Source: Rattus norvegicus (taxonomy: Eukaryota > Chordata > Mammalia > Rodentia > Muridae). From it: 64,000 nt of DNA. The position numbers and the translations under genes are program-made. Positions 46,210-56,503 of this stretch are shown in pieces (within the stretch, counting starts at the first letter, position 1; the number at the start of each line of letters is the position of its first letter). The DNA lies in NCBI RefSeq assembly GCF_036323735.1, contig NC_086034.1, positions 73,598,439 through 73,662,438 on the forward strand. The letters run 5' to 3'. The notes beneath the pieces were generated by a model. The model had not been told where the DNA came from and did no database searches. It was given only the letters and a program-made list of their open reading frames with translations.

Positions 46210-47190
46210 CCTATTGCTCACTCTCCTGAGTTGGGGCTTTCAGGTTCTGAGCACGGTGAAGCTCAGCCTCTCCATGCTGTTCATATCCCAGATGTGGCTG
46301 CCCCCTGCTCAGGGACCTTTCTGAGAAGGTGACCTGATGAGCCTTTATTCTGACTGCCTTCTCTCCCTATGTACATGAGAGAAGAGGTCCAGAAGGTTTA
46401 AAATAGCTCATTGGCCTTGTCTTTGTTTGTCTTCCTTCCAATATTCTTTTCTTTTAAAATTTTCTTCCGACTAAGTATCTTCCTCCTCCCCCAAATCCTG
46501 GGATCCAGAGGAGGTCAGGCTGTCTGAGGGTCAAAGTGGCGGCACTCTTTCTGAACCTCCCCATTCCAGAAGATGTTTGCATTCCTCACCCATGCTTCCG
46601 CTGGGGACACAGGACCCGGTCGGCCGGTACATTCCCTTCCCTTCAGTGTTACTCCTCCACTCTCGGTTTGGAATTTGCTCTTGTGCCTCCTGCAAAATTG
46701 GAGGATCCTGTAGCCGGATTCTGGAAACTCATTCCCAGGTTCTGCTCTGTGGCCAGGCCAAGGGATGATCTGGGGAGCAGCTGTGCTGTGTGCTCTTTTT
46801 TCCCCCCAGGGCCGTTAGCCTTGCTAAGGCTTTGCAGATCTGTGGGCACACTGCGCGCTTATGAAGTAGGTGTGTACTCGGCTGCTGCTGCTCTTACCTC
46901 CACGCCCAGGTCCTGTCTGAGACCTCTGATGTCATTTCCTATATACTTTCTTCTCTTGTGAGTTTAGCAGATCCAGGTCAGAGTCTTCCCTCCTGTGGCT
47001 GGGGCTGTCTCTCCAGATCTTATGCTCTTGGAGGGGAACGAGGGAAGACACATCCAGAGCCACCATCTAAGCTCTTACTAGGTCATAATTCTAGAAAGTT
47101 TCTGTCTTGTTAACACGGACCAATGTGAAAAGAAATCTCTAAATATGAACAAAAAGGAATCTTTAACAAAATGCATTTTCTTACTAAAAC
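46210..47190. other. No recognised feature
   Basis: Unique-looking intron sequence. The 141-residue + frame at 46536-46961 has no domain features. Confidence 0.45.
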
Positions 47191-47195
47191 ATTTT

Positions 47196-47198
<3 letters not shown>

Positions 47199-47235
<37 letters not shown>

Positions 47236-47392
47236 CCTTGTGTGTACATGCCCAGGGCAGGAGAGGCTGTTGATCCCCTGTGTCTGGAGTTACAAATGGT
47301 TGTGAGCTACCCTATGTGGGTGCTAAGAATCAAACTCTGGTCTCTTGAAAGAGTGGTAGAGCTTTAACTGCTGAGCCATCTTGCCAACCCCA
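47199..47392 (-). repeat. B3-type SINE with (GT)n tail
   Basis: The GT tract (47199-47233) is followed by 'gtctggagttacaaatggtt', 'gtgggtgctaagaatcaaac', 'actgctgagccatcttgcca'. Confidence 0.8.
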
Positions 47393-47612
47393 AACAGATC
47401 ATTTTTGAGCTGGGATTACAGAATATTCTTTTGTAGATTTCTTTTCTAAGATGGACGACACCATGTGAGGCAAGGTTTCTATTACTACTGTCTCTCGGCC
47501 CTGTTGACCCAACACACATCAGAATAGTCCAGCAAGTGAATCTCTCTTATTGCAAACCACGTTAACTACACCAGGAATCGAGGAGATGATACAGGCACCA
47601 ACATTTCCTCCG

Positions 47613-48245
47613 TGTGTGTGTGTGTGTGTGTGTGTGGGTGTGTGTGCGCGTGCGCATGTGTGTGTATGTGTGTGAGTGTGAGTGTGTGTGTATGAGAGTG
47701 TGTATGTGTGTATGAGAGTGTGTATGAGAGTGTGTGTGTGTATGAGAGTGTATGTGTGTATGAGAGTGTGTATGTGAATGTGTGTGTGAGTGTGTGTGTA
47801 TGAGAGTGTGTGTGTGCATGTGTGTGTGAGTGTGTGTATGTGAATGTGAGTGTGTGTGAATGTGTATGTGTGTGAGTGTGTGTGTATGAGACTGTGTGTG
47901 CATGTGTGTGTGTGAGTGTGTGTGTATGAGACTGTGTGTGTGCATGTGTGTGTGTGAGTGTGTGTGTATGAGAGTGTGTGTGTGCATGTGTGTGTGTGAG
48001 TGTGTGTGAATGTGAGTGTGTGTGAATGTGTATGTGTGTGAGTGTGTGTGTGAGTGTGTGTGTATGAGACTGTGTGTGAATGTGTATGTGTGTGATTGTG
48101 TGTGTATGAGAGTGTGTGTGCATGTATGTGTGTGAGTGTGTGTGAATGTGAGTGTGTGTGAATGTGTATGTGTGTGAGTGTGTGTATGAGAGTGTGTGTG
48201 CATGTGTGTGTGTGAGTATGTGTGTGAGTGTGTGTGTGTGTGTGT
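47613..48245 (+). repeat. TG-rich higher-order tandem tract
   Basis: About 630 bp of alternating TG broken by recurring words 'tatgagag', 'gcatgtg', 'gaatgtgag' and 'gaatgtgtatg'. Repeated combinations show duplicated longer units. The 249- and 185-residue His-Thr frames on the minus strand are artefacts of this tract. Alternating purine-pyrimidine DNA of this length has Z-DNA potential. Confidence 0.96.
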
Positions 48246-48249
48246 AGGG

Positions 48250-48905
48250 GGAGCTATGTCCATGCTAGGCAAGTATTCTAAAGCTGAGCCACACTCTGGC
48301 CCAAACCACAACTTTTTTCACGCATATGTGTTTTGTTTTGATCAAATCCATTCCCTGTTCCCTTCCCTTTAATCCCCCCCCCCACATCCCCTAACCTCAT
48401 CATATCCTTACCCCCACCCCACCCCCACACTGAATTCACTTCTTGCTGCCTGTGTGTCCATGAATGTAGAAGCCTCCACCGGAGCATGGGCTAGCCTTGC
48501 AGTCATGGCTACTCTCATAGGATTCATGCCACTGTTATGCTAGTGGACAGGTCTTACCAGGTCAGCCATTGCTGTAGCCGGTAGGGTTCACACCAAGTAA
48601 GATTGTCAAATACTTTTCTCTTCCGGCATAAATAGAACCTCTGGGCACTATGAAGGGTTAGCCAGTAGGAACGAAGCTTCCAGGTCAGTACCAGCTTGAC
48701 TTCTCCACATTCTATGACTCAGGTCCATGGTCTTTTTAGCAATAGGGTTGAACCATCAAGTTCTGGGGTACAATAAAGAGCACCCAATGGCTTGTAATAT
48801 TTAGAGGCCTCTAGGGACCTCAGTGACCAACAACTCAAAAAGTGGTAACCTACACCTGATTTTCTTTCTGCTACTCTGTGGTGTCTGAGAGAGGCATTAT
48901 CTCTC
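48250..48905. repeat. Possible old L1-related sequence
   Basis: Words such as 'ttcttgctgcctgtgtgtcc', 'gcctccaccggagcatgggc' and 'accaggtcagccattgctgt' are reminiscent of antisense L1 in rodents, but I could not fix boundaries or coding frame. Confidence 0.3.
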
Positions 48906-48911
48906 TGTTAG

Positions 48912-48912
<1 letters not shown>

Positions 48913-48993
<81 letters not shown>
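48913..48993 (+). repeat. Compound (CT)n(GT)n microsatellite
   Basis: About 26 CT units followed directly by about 14 GT units. Confidence 0.97.
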
Positions 48994-49077
48994 TGCATAC
49001 ATGTGCATTTTAGGAAACTTATTTAGTCCTGGCCAACTGCAGCTTGCATCATCTAATGACGCTAGAGTTTTATCTCT

Positions 49078-49212
49078 TTTGAGACAATGTCTCACGGAGC
49101 CCAGGCTGACCTCAAACTCAATATAGAGTAGAGGATGACTTTGAATTTCTGATCTTCCTGTGTCTACCTCCTGAGTGCTGGGATTACAAGTGTGCTCCTT
49201 CATGCCCAGTTC
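49078..49212 (-). repeat. B1/PB1-type SINE
   Basis: 'ttttgagacaatgtctcacg', 'cccaggctgacctcaaactc', 'gagtgctgggattacaagtg'. Confidence 0.85.
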
Positions 49213-49434
49213 CTGTGGTGGAAGGGTTGCCATGGTAGGCAAGCACTCAACCATCCGAGCGACACCCCTAGCTCTCTATAAAGTTTTATTTCGAATGCGG
49301 GATTGTCTAGTCACCTTTTACTTGTTCAGCTGAATATTTAATTAAAGATTTTTAGGTTTATTTACTTATGTGCATGACTGTTTTGCTTCTACTGCCTGAA
49401 CTAGGGTTTTGCATGAGTATGAATGGCTATGTGT

Positions 49435-49775
49435 TTTAGTTAGGGTTTGTGAAGAGACATCATGCCCATGGCGCTTCCTATATGGGAAACCATTTAATTG
49501 AGGCTGGCTTACAGTGTCAGAGGTTCAGTTCAGGATTGAACATGGTGGGACATGGTGGTGTGCAGGCAGACATGGTGCCGGAGAAGATCTACAGGAGGCA
49601 GGAGACTGTGAGCCACACTGGCTATAGCTTGCGCATATGAGACCTCAAAACCTGCCCTGACAATGACACACTTTGTCAACAAGGCCACACCTCCTAATAG
49701 TGCCACTTCCTATGGGCCAAGCACTCAAACACATGAGTCCATGGGGCCATTCCTATTCAAACGACCAAACCATGT
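49435..49775 (-). repeat. Rodent LTR-like repeat (MaLR-like)
   Basis: 'ttagttagggtttgtgaaga', 'aattgaggctggcttacagt', 'caaggccacacctcctaata', 'actcaaacacatgagtccat'. Same family and orientation as 27538. Confidence 0.75.
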
Positions 49776-49784
49776 CAGTGTTGG

Positions 49785-50040
49785 TAACCAAGTTTTTTGA
49801 TGTTTCAGTTAAGCTGGTTGGCCAGCAAGTCCCCAATATATGCTTGTCTGTCCTCAACCCGGGGACTTGGGTTGCAGATGAGAACAAGTTGTACCTCAGT
49901 GCTGGGGTCCAAATCTAGTCCTCATACTTGCTTAGCAAGTGCTTTACCCACTGAACCATCTCCCCAGCTCTACCCACTGAGCAGTCTTTCCAGCCCTACC
50001 CACTGAGCTGTCTCCCCAGCTCCACCTTCGGTTTTGAGAC
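49785..50040 (-). repeat. B4-type SINE with a 3 x 26-bp tandem repeat
   Basis: Antisense B4 words ('ctcagtgctggggtccaaat', 'ttgcttagcaagtgctttac') end in three consecutive 26-bp copies of 'tacccactga...ccagc(t/c)c' at 49945, 49971 and 49997. Confidence 0.8.
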
Positions 50041-50240
50041 TGGGGTCTTACAGGGACCTGGAGCTCACTAACTAGGCTGGTTGGCTGGGCAGGGAGCTCA
50101 GGACATGCCTGCACCTCTTCACCATTGCTGGGACTAGAGGCTTACACCCCTACATTTTGGGGATTTTAGGGTTAGGAGATTGAAATAGGTGTTTGTGACA
50201 TAAGGACTGTACTGTCTGAGCCACTTCCCCAGCCCACTCC
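50041..50240 (-). repeat. B4-type SINE, diverged
   Basis: 'gctggttggctgggcaggga', 'cattgctgggactagaggct', 'actgtctgagccacttcccc'. Confidence 0.55.
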
Positions 50241-50289
50241 CAAGTTTTAACAAGGAAAAGCCATTGTGCTTATGGTGACTTTTCGATGT

Positions 50290-50386
50290 TTTTGCTGTTT
50301 TGAGTCAAGCCCGGTTTGGCCTGGACCTCATAGCAATCCTCCTATCTCAGCTGCCTAGTCATGAGTCACCACACCTGACTTCCCTA
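50290..50386 (-). repeat. PB1-like SINE fragment
   Basis: 'gttttgagtcaagcccggtt', 'ggcctggacctcatagcaat', 'catgagtcaccacacctgac'. Confidence 0.6.
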
Positions 50387-50818
50387 GGGGCTCTTACGAG
50401 GCTTCCCAGTTCCTTTCTTCAGAACAGTGGTCAGATATTGTAGCCAAGGCCTTAGTGCTTGGTTAGACCTGAGCGCGTGGACCCTCTTAAGATGACTTCA
50501 GAACAAACCAGCTGGGGAAGAATGAGCCTCTAGAGTCCTTGGGAGAAGGAAACAAGAAACCCAACTTAAAGGGTAGAGGGAGCCTACCCTTCCTGCAGGG
50601 ATCTGGCTTTGGGTGATTAGGATCCTGATTTATTAGACGGGAGTCCATGAAACACCAAAAAGCTGCATTTTAGCTGAGATTGTGTTTCAGAATTACGGAG
50701 GATGGAGAAGCTCAACTCTGCTGCGGGGAGTGTTTATGGAATCACTCAGCCTTCTCCTCTAAATAAATTAGCACACATTTATTATAGAACATGTAGACAA
50801 CTGTATACAAGACTGTAT

Positions 50819-51033
50819 ACACACGTGCACGCACACACACATACAGATACATGCTCACACGCACACACACACATAGACACGCACACATATACATGCACAT
50901 GTGTGTGTACACACACACTTATACACATATACACATGCATATACATACATACACACATATAGACACACTCATATAGACACACACAACACACACACATATA
51001 CACGCACGCACGCACGCACGCACGCATACATGC
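50819..51033 (+). repeat. CA-rich tract with (GCAC)n end
   Basis: CA, CATA and GCAC units. The end is about six GCAC units (51003-51026). Frames over it are artefacts. Confidence 0.95.
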
Positions 51034-51034
51034 A

Positions 51035-51730
51035 CACCACCCCAGAAAAAATTACTTGAAGGCAGTGTTAAAAACAGTTGTTCAATATCTTTAATATACT
51101 CAAGTGTCTGTGAATTGAATTATTTACTACTTGGTCATTGAGCTGTTTGGGTGATTTTCAACTATTTTGTTACAAGTTTGAATGCAGTTTTCATCTTTCT
51201 ACTTCTGTTTATTTGGATAGAATCCTAAGACTAGAAATCCTGGGTCAAAGAGCAGGGACATTTTTAGCTGTCTTGTTACATATGGCCAAACTGCTTTTCA
51301 GAAAGGTCCCAGGTGTATAAAACTCCTAGGACCTCCCACCCCCACCCTCCCAAGGGAACTCCTCTGTTTTGAGCTCACTCTTCTCAGAGCTCAGCCTCCC
51401 TGGTGACTCTGTCTACTCTCCAGGGCGTGGTCTGCTTTCTTAGGGCTCTGTTGTATCTGTCTCTGTTAGGATACAGGGCCTATTAAAGCTCACAATTTCT
51501 GGGTTTGCATATCTAGTGGTCAAAGAAATACTTTGGGGTGGGAGCTTCTGGGGGCCACTCATTACAGGGTGGGAATGGGCAGCCTTGGGCTATCACAAGA
51601 GTTTCTCACTGTCTATGGTCAGGAATTCCAGTTGAATGACCAGTTAGCCCTCTTCCTGCTGCTAGTTACCCCAGGCAAACTCAGACAACTCTCGTTCTCT
51701 ACATTTGACTTAAATATTTTTTTTTCAAAT
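51035..51730. other. No recognised feature
   Basis: Unique-looking intron sequence. Confidence 0.45.
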
Positions 51731-51734
51731 TAAT

Positions 51735-51872
51735 TTTTTTCTTTTAATTCAGGATCTTACTATGTAGCCCTGGCTGGCCAGGAATGAACTTCATAGTCCA
51801 GACTGGCCTTGAACTCACAGAGATCTGCCTGATTCTGTCTCCTAACTCTTTGGATTAAAGGAACGTGCCATT
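51735..51872 (-). repeat. B1 SINE
   Basis: 'tactatgtagccctggctgg', 'ccagactggccttgaactca', 'agagatctgcctgattctgt'. Confidence 0.9.
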
Positions 51873-52043
51873 TTTCATACTAATGAAATGTCTAACTTAT
51901 TTTCATTTATAGTAATGCTTATAACTTAAGTTCCACCCGGGACATCTGGATCATCAAGAACTTCCCTTAGAGAGGCTGCTGCTATGTGGGCTGAGGCAAG
52001 CGGATAGGTGGGGGTTGAGGGGTTGGGGGTGGTGGACGTGAGC

Positions 52044-52059
52044 GGGGGGGGGGGGGGGG
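52044..52059 (+). repeat. Poly(G) run
   Basis: Sixteen consecutive G. Length may be unstable or sequencing-dependent. Confidence 0.9.
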
Positions 52060-52194
52060 ATTGGCCAAAGGTTTAAAATACACAAAATAAGAAACGAATT
52101 TGAGCATCCATCCTAACCAGTCACCATTATGCATTTCCAACTCGGAACTCAAGTAGTAAGAGCGTCAGTCCAGGGAAGGGCAGAGTCAGACATG

Positions 52195-52340
52195 GTGTGT
52201 AGGCGCGTGGCCATAGTACAGGCCTTCAATCCCAACAGAGGCAGGGGGATCTCTGTGAATTAGTTAACAGTATGCTTTTCATAGTGCGTTCCAGACCAGC
52301 CAAGTCTACACAGTGAGACCCTTTCTAAAACAAGGTCTAA
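52195..52340 (+). repeat. B1 SINE, diverged
   Basis: 'agacatggtgtgtaggcgcg', 'caggccttcaatcccaacag', 'ccagaccagccaagtctaca', 'cagtgagaccctttct'. Confidence 0.8.
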
Positions 52341-52429
52341 TGATGAATCGATTAGGTCTCAATAACACTAAATAATCACATAGCCGGTGCTGTAATCACA
52401 CTACCCTTTAAAAATATCTATTTGCCTTT

Positions 52430-52545
52430 ACTTGGTGTATATTAAAGTGTGTTTTGTCTGCATGCATGCATGTGCCCTGTGGTGCCTGGCGCCCAGATAG
52501 TTGGTGTTGGAAAGCAAGAACAAGCACTCTTAACCACAGACCAGT
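52430..52545 (-). repeat. B3-type SINE, truncated
   Basis: 'gttttgtctgcatgcatgca', 'gtggtgcctggcgcccagat', 'acaagcactcttaaccacag'. Confidence 0.7.
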
Positions 52546-52569
52546 TTTTCTTTCTTTCTTTTTTCTTTG

Positions 52570-53290
52570 TTTTGTTTTTTATTGGATTTTTAAAATTTAT
52601 TTACATTTCAAATGTTATCTCCTTTCCTGGTTTTCCATCCATAAACCCCCTATCCCATCTACCCTTCCCCTTCTTCTATGAGGGTATTCCCCTGCCCATC
52701 CACCCCTCCCTCCCCCTCTCCACACTCTGACATTCACCTACACTGGAGGTTCGAGTCTTGGCAGGACCAAGGGTTTCTCCACCCATTGGTGCCCAACAAG
52801 GCCATTCTCTGCTACATATGCAGTTGGAGCCATGGGTCTGTCCATGTGTACTCCTTGGATGGTGGTTTAGTCCCTGGGAGCTCTGGTTGGTTGGCATTGT
52901 TGTTCTTATGGGGTTGCAAACCCCTTCAGCTCCTTCAATCCTTTCTCTAACTCCAATGGGGATCAGGTTCTCAGTTCAATGGTTGGCTGCGAGCATCCAC
53001 CTCTGTATTTGTCATGCTCTGGCTGAGCCTCTCAGGAGGCAGCTATATCAGACTCCTGTCAGCAAGTATTTCTTGGCATCAGCAATAGTGTCTAGGTTTG
53101 GTGGCTGTATGGATATGGGCTGGATCCCAGGTGGGGCAGCCTCTGGATGGCCTTTCCTTCAGTCTCTGCTCCAAACTTTGTCTCCGTATCTCCTCCTGTG
53201 AATATTTTTGTTTCCTCCTCTAAGAAGAACTGAAGCATCTGCACTTTGGTCATCCTTCTTCTTGAGCTTCTTGTGTAGACCATTTTTTTT
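52570..53290 (-). repeat. L1 3' end, inverted
   Basis: Antisense of the rodent L1 3' terminus: 'ttacatttcaaatgttatct', 'tctgctacatatgcagttgg', 'gctctggttggttggcattg', 'cccttcagctccttcaatcc', 'tattgg'-type T-rich start. 5'-truncated insertion on the minus strand. Frames over it are L1 shadows. Confidence 0.95.
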
Positions 53291-53555
53291 TATTCCCCAT
53301 ATTATTATCTTTAACATAATCTTTAACATATGGAAAATATAAAGCAGAAACAAAGTTTTGGTATTATTTATAATAGTGAAAATCTGGCTCTAGACTCACT
53401 TATTTAGTATAAAGAAATGATTAAGTGTTGATGGACAAGTGGAGTGGTTATAACAATGCTTCCATATCCTAGTATGGAGCCACTGACTCCCTCCCACAGT
53501 CTTGACGAGCTGTGTGACAGAGCTGCCTTAGGCATCTGGGGATCCCCTCCCCCCA

Positions 53556-53572
53556 ACACACACACACACACA

Positions 53573-53604
<32 letters not shown>

Positions 53605-53605
53605 C
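53556..53605 (+). repeat. (CA)n(CGCA)n microsatellite
   Basis: About 8 CA units followed by about 8 GCAC units. Confidence 0.95.
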
Positions 53606-53904
53606 ACTCAGTTCATTCCTGATGTTATGTGCAGAGCTCTGCTTCAGATCTTTCCTTCTGTTGCACGGAAGCCCCATCTTATGTATCCATGCGCATGGGC
53701 AGTCCCTCAACAGACAACAGTTCTGGAGGAAGAAGCCTCCTTCTCCAGCCTCTGTCTTGAGGGAGAAGCAGGAACTGGTAAATCCTGCAGGCTGAAAAGG
53801 GGAACTTCAAAAGCCAGCATTCTTGGACACTATGCTGCCCAGCCCCAAGCCAGTCAGCTTTGCTCACCCGGGCAGCTGAGCGTGTTTTCTTGGATGTTAC
53901 ACTG

Positions 53905-54035
53905 GAGAGCAGGGCATGTTGACAGAGGCATGTAATCCTAGCACTAGGGAGACCGAGGCAGGAGGATCATCAGGAGTTAGACCACCCCGGGCTGCATTAG
54001 TTGAGCCAGGGCTGCACAGTCAGACCCTGTTTCTG
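53905..54035 (+). repeat. B1/PB1-type SINE
   Basis: 'gaggcatgtaatcctagcac', 'gagaccgaggcaggaggatc', 'cagtcagaccctgtttctga'. Confidence 0.85.
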
Positions 54036-54190
54036 ATGAAAGTTGGAAGAGATTTCATCGGAGTACTCAGAGCCCTGTGGTCTCTGGAGTTTCTGCTCTT
54101 AGAGCTTATGTTAGCATCTGTGGGTGGGTGTCTCTCCCGTCCTCACCCAAAGGTTCTGTACCTTTCCATGCTTAGTGGCTTTGTCTTTCT

Positions 54191-54294
54191 TTTTTTTTTT
54201 TTTTTTTTTTTTTTTTTCCGGAGCTGGGGACCGAACCCAGGGCCTTGCGTTTGCTAGGCAAGCGTTCTACCACTGAGCTAAATCCCCTACCCCT
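54191..54294 (-). repeat. ID SINE
   Basis: Antisense ID with a long pure T tail: 'ccggagctggggaccgaacc', 'gtttgctaggcaagcgttct'. Target duplication 'gctttgtctttct' at 54178 and 54295. The long tail and near-perfect duplication suggest a recent insertion. Confidence 0.97.
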
Positions 54295-54309
54295 GCTTTG
54301 TCTTTCTAT

Positions 54310-54770
54310 TCAAGATCCCTGCTCCCAACAAGACATATATATTCCCAGGCATTCACAGCCTCTCGGGCCTTCTACCCACGACCCGGTGTGTGTTTTGGGT
54401 TGACTCCTGAAAACATCTATGCCCTTAAACGTGCTCCACTTTGAGACTGGCCCTGGGTAAGACCTCTAGAGTCAGTCGCTTTGTGCAGGGTGCCCCTCCT
54501 CCACCCCTCCACGGCCCTCACTTCTGCTACACAGTTAGCTTCCTTTTCAAAACCTCGTCTTCCTACTTTGGATCCCTTTCTCACCTCCTCTTCTGCTTCC
54601 CTTTTTGTTATGGTGGATTGTTCTTGGCTGTCTGTCTGCTTTATTCTTCTTGATCCCCACACCCCTTATGAGTAGCCATGAGATCTCCAGATGTCCGAGG
54701 CTTCTGTTGCTCTTTGGAGTTGACTGACACATGCCTGAACCACAGGGTTCACTGATAGCTCTCTGTGGTC
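54310..54770. other. No recognised feature
   Basis: Unique-looking intron sequence. Confidence 0.4.
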
Positions 54771-54771
54771 C

Positions 54772-54772
<1 letters not shown>

Positions 54773-54805
<33 letters not shown>
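54773..54805 (+). repeat. (GT)n microsatellite
   Basis: About 16 GT units. Confidence 0.95.
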
Positions 54806-54808
<3 letters not shown>

Positions 54809-54809
54809 C

Positions 54810-55393
54810 CTGCATGTATGTGGCCCTTGTTTCCTGGTGTACCCTCTCAGTACTGCAGGCTCGTTGGAGAGTTAGAGGACACCCCACCCCACGGATAGAG
54901 CAAACCTGACCTGGAAACGGGTCCCCTTGTTTCCTGGGGCTTTGTCCCCCCTCTGGGCTTAGAAGGCTGGGATAGTAGGTTCTCTGAGTCTGTGTTGGGT
55001 CATAGGGTGCCTTCATCAGCCACCTTGAACTTTTACTTGGCCGCAGGGCTTCTGTGGCTGGGGCCATTGTAAGTCCCGCTCTGTTGAAGTGAGTCAGAGC
55101 TCAGTGGTTGGATGTTAGCTGGCTCTGGAAGTCTGAAGATGATATGACCCTTTGTAGCCCTGTGGGGCTTCTAACCTACTTCCTCACGGTCCCTGAGTCC
55201 AGACCAGGTGTCTTGGCTGTTTCTCTCCTCTAAGGGCTCTGGAGTTCTTCCCCTTTCCCGTAGGCTCTTAGAGTACATTCTGGAGGGATGAAGCAGCCAG
55301 GACATGTGGCTCTTCTCACATCGCCAGAGGCCCTGGAGTCAGGGAAGGTACTCCAGGCTTCTGGACTTGCGATTACTATTTTCTGTTCATTCC
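54810..55393. other. No recognised feature
   Basis: Unique-looking intron sequence before the duplicated exon remnant. Confidence 0.4.
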
Positions 55394-55565
55394 CAGCATG
55401 CAACTGAGATGAGTCAGGCAGGTGAGGCTTATCCAGGCCCTGGGATAAAGCTTACTTCATCCTCTTCCTCACCAGGCCCCTCCCCCTCCCACACAGGATA
55501 ATATGAGCAGAGCCCAGGGAATGCATTACGCTGACCTGCAAAATCAAACCGGTGGGCATTTGGTG
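55394..55565 (+). pseudogene. Decayed tandem duplicate of the Plekha2 start-codon exon
   Basis: Aligns colinearly with 56238-56405. Shared are 'gtgaggct..tccaggc', a pyrimidine-rich tract, a CACAG acceptor (AG at 55496-55497), the 15-nt perfect word 'tgagcagagcccagg', and an ATG (55521) whose first codons read MHYADLQNQTGGHL against MPYVDRQNRICGFL in the real exon. Over these 14 codons I count 28 of 42 nt identical with no gap. After about 55565 the similarity stops and a different, repeat-like sequence follows. The retained acceptor leaves open cryptic or alternative splicing, but the PH-domain core is absent, so a functional exon is unlikely. Confidence 0.6.
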
Positions 55566-55569
55566 GCTG

Positions 55570-55755
55570 TAGGAGGCAGCTCAGGTTGTCATGGCAAAGT
55601 ACCACAGCCAGAGAGCTGGAACAATGGGAAGGTGTTTTCTTACTGTCTGGAGACCAGAAGAGCAAGGTCAGGGGTGGATGTGTCAGGCCTGCCTTTCTCC
55701 TTCACTAGGAGAAGGAGAACCTCCTTCACTCCAAGAACCTCCCACAGTAGCATTT
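55570..55755. repeat. Possible old interspersed repeat
   Basis: 'gtcatggcaaagtaccacag', 'ggaaggtgttttcttactgt', 'ctggagaccagaagagcaag' resemble a widespread mammalian repeat family whose name I cannot give. It abuts the decayed exon copy and may be what truncated it. Confidence 0.4.
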
Positions 55756-56339
55756 AATCCCTAGGCACTCAAGCTTCTTTATGTTTGAATTCCCGGATGT
55801 GTTTTGTTGATGTTGTTGTTTTTGTTGTGTTTTGGAGGTATCTTCTGAGAGAGTGTCTCCATGTGTAAAGTAAGTCACTATTACTTCCTGAGGCTTTGTA
55901 AAGAGTAGTAACCAGGAAGTGCTTCTCAAAAAATCCTGTAAGGTGTGGTACAACGATTATTCCCATTTCACAGGAACAGGAGCCGGGGTGCAGAAAAATC
56001 AAGAAGTAATTAGTGACAATATAGAATACCGACTAAGTTGAGCCTCTTGATACACGAGCGCATACTGGTGCATGACGAAGCTGACAACCCCCAGGTCACT
56101 GTGCTCAGTACACAGTAGGACCTCAGTTGATTCTAATGGGTTTCAATGACTGTTCAGAGTTGGTAGAAGTTTCCGGGGTCCAGTGGGGTAGCCGTTTGGT
56201 GCCCAGGGGAGGAAAGCTGGTAGCAAGGAGTCTAGCATGTCACAGAGGTGTGTCAAACAGGGACAGTGAGGCTCCTCCAGGCTCTAGGACAGAGCCTGCT
56301 TCCCCCTCCTTCTCACCCTCTCTCCCTCCTGTGGTGCAG

Positions 56340-56362
56340 GGTGATGTGAGCAGAGCCCAGGA
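56340..56362 (+). other. Plekha2: 5' UTR part of the Plekha2 start-codon exon
   Basis: Begins after a pyrimidine-rich acceptor ('ctctccctcctgtggtgcag', AG at 56338-56339). It contains a minimal upstream frame, ATG followed directly by TGA (56344-56349), 13 nt before the main start codon. Confidence 0.8.
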
Positions 56363-56503
56363 ATGCCTTATGTGGATCGGCAGAACCGAATCTGTGGGTT
56401 TCTGGATATTGAAGACAATGAGAACAGTGGCAAGTTCCTACGAAGATACTTTATCCTGGATACCCAGGCCAACTGCCTCCTCTGGTACATGGACAACCCC
56501 CAG
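56363..56503 (+). CDS. Plekha2: Plekha2 (TAPP2) first coding exon, residues 1-47
   Basis: Encodes 47 residues starting MPYVDRQNRICGF and ending LLWYMDNPQ, with a GTGAGA donor at 56504, so the exon ends in phase 0. The sequence matches the N-terminus of PLEKHA2/TAPP2 as I know it; the paralogue PLEKHA1/TAPP1 shares the first half but differs after FILDT. Residues from about 7 onward are the first strands of the N-terminal PH domain (GFLDIEDNENSGKFLRRYFIL with the Lys-Phe-Leu-Arg-Arg core). Family knowledge: TAPP adaptors are cytosolic proteins recruited to PI(3,4)P2 through the second, C-terminal PH domain and bind PDZ proteins and syntrophins. That second domain lies outside this window. Start choice: the first in-frame ATG, with G at -3. 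No frameshift or stop is seen. Confidence 0.95.

Noticed and set aside
46536..46961. 141-residue plus-strand frame in intron 1
   Set aside because: There is no domain-like pattern, no matching splice sites and ordinary composition.
47562..48311. 249-residue His-Thr-rich minus-strand frame
   Set aside because: It is a pure product of the TG-rich tract. The same applies to the frames over 28381-29050 and 62613-62941.
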